Origin: Pseudomonas sp. ATCC PTA-122608
GTDB lineage: Bacteria > Pseudomonadota > Gammaproteobacteria > Pseudomonadales > Pseudomonadaceae
DNA: 64,000 nucleotides
Assembly: GCF_001952855.1 (NCBI RefSeq)
Contig: NZ_LPNO01000002.1
Location: 298,361 to 362,360 of the forward strand
Direction of reading: 5' to 3'
Each line of letters starts with the position of its first letter. Position 1 is the first letter of the stretch. Both the position numbers and the translations under genes were made by a program. Shown in pieces: positions 63,322-64,000 of this stretch. The notes under the pieces were generated by a model that worked only from the letters and a program-made list of their open reading frames with translations, was not told the origin of the DNA and did no database searches.

Positions 63322-64000
63322 ATGCGCAATAAACGGACTTTTCATCCTCGCGCCGTTTTGGCTGTCGGCATCCTCTCACTGCATTACCTGGCCCCCCAAC
63401 AAGCCTTGGCGGCTTGCGTACTCACCCCGGGCCCCGGCAACGACACTTTCACCTGCGACAGCGGCACCAGCGCCACCGGCCTGACCGACCTTGCCGGCAA
63501 TAACACCCTGGCCCTGCCCGCCGGCGGCACCGGCACCATCAACGGCAATATCACCTTCGGCGCCGGCACCGACTTCGTCGATATGAATTCCGGACGCATC
63601 GTGGGGAGCATCACCCAGGGTGACGGCGCCGATCGTTTCCAGATCAGCTCGGGGACCGTGACCGGCGCAGTTTTCCAGGGCAACGGCATTGATGATTTCG
63701 TGATGAGCGGCGGACAGATCCAGTCCCTGGCCCAGGGCGATGGACGCGATACGTTCCTGATGACTGGCGGCACCATCGTCGGCGCCTTCGAAGATGGCGA
63801 CGTGGCCAGGCAAACCGGCGGCACCATCGGCCGGGTCGACATGAAGCTCGACAACAACATCTATGACATGTCCGGCGGGTCAATTCTCGGCAACCTGGTG
63901 ACTGCTTTCGGGACCGATACGATCATCGTCTCCGGCGGCAGCATCGGCGGCAATATCAGCACCAGTGGCGGCAACGACAGCATTACCGTCAGTGGCGGGG
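63322..64000 (+). CDS. Autotransporter passenger domain, N-terminal part (3' end outside window)
   Basis: Open frame from an ATG with AGGGCAG upstream to the last base. A signal peptide (MRNKRTFHPRAVLAVGILSLHYLAPQQALA) is followed by 190 residues of Gly/Asp/Ser/Thr-rich repeats of about 20 residues (GADRFQISSGTVTGAVFQGNG, GIDDFVMSGGQIQSLAQGDG, GRDTFLMTGGTIVGAFEDGD, GTDTIIVSGGSIGGNIS), which form a beta-helix. One Cys pair (AACVLTP, FTCDSG) is near the start. By family, a beta-barrel should follow at the C-terminus outside the window. Function unknown; adhesins and secreted esterase-like passengers share this look. Confidence 0.8.
   Translation, partial: MRNKRTFHPRAVLAVGILSLHYLAPQQALAACVLTPGPGNDTFTCDSGTSATGLTDLAGNNTLALPAGGTGTINGNITFGAGTDFVDMNSGRIVGSITQGDGADRFQISSGTVTGAVFQGNGIDDFVMSGGQIQSLAQGDGRDTFLMTGGTIVGAFEDGDVARQTGGTIGRVDMKLDNNIYDMSGGSILGNLVTAFGTDTIIVSGGSIGGNISTSGGNDSITVSGG

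Overview
The window is from a Pseudomonas chromosome, most likely the P. fluorescens group. Evidence: GC-rich codon use, a seven-gene mannitol operon headed by mtlR, a nicotinate (vitamin B3) catabolic cluster very close in sequence to that of P. putida, and many REPIN-type palindromes with TGTAGGAGCGAG, TGTGGGAGCGGG or TGTGGCGAGGGG ends. The proteins are named from recognisable motifs and recalled family sequences; no database search was run.

Layout. 1-3.25 kb: two-gene NHEJ repair operon (ku, cut by the window edge, and ligD). 3.3-5.8 kb: surface polysaccharide genes on the minus strand (lpxO-like, wzz). 6-10.8 kb: a small TIGR03067-like protein, a methyltransferase, an MFS exporter and the ABC-F ATPase ybiT. 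10.8-12.6 kb: a 1.75-kb gene-free repeat complex, made of a GGGGTT tract and about 330-bp inverted arms enclosing five tandem repeats with an exact 173-bp period; a 155-bp MITE has inserted into the right arm. 12.7-28 kb: mostly housekeeping and accessory genes (MFS, esterase-like hydrolase, azoR with an AraC and a LysR regulator, uppP, a chemoreceptor, pnuC plus a nicotinamide-riboside kinase, a TetX-like monooxygenase, a Rieske/FAD reductase, exonuclease III, ggt).

28.2-41.3 kb: nicotinate degradation. NicAB oxidises nicotinate to 6-hydroxynicotinate, NicC makes 2,5-dihydroxypyridine, NicX opens the ring to N-formylmaleamate, NicD deformylates it, NicF deamidates maleamate and NicE isomerises maleate to fumarate. 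nicS (TetR) and nicR (MarR) are the regulators and nicT is the transporter. The last gene is a periplasmic nucleoside hydrolase, where P. putida has the porin nicP. Matching GTATAC-centred palindromes lie in the nicX and nicC promoters.

41.4-53.4 kb: the most novel part. Two giant paralogous toxin-like proteins (1540 and 1900 aa) flank a glycosyltransferase. They share about 500 C-terminal residues ending in a transglutaminase/papain-like Cys-His-Asp domain. The second toxin with its terminator is bracketed by a direct repeat of the 3' end of the glycosyltransferase gene, which looks like an insertion scar.

53.5-63.2 kb: mtlR and the mannitol/arabitol/sorbitol uptake and catabolic operon mtlEFGKDYZ, with a readable activator-dependent promoter in front of mtlE. 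From 63.3 kb: the start of a repeat-rich autotransporter passenger, cut by the window end.
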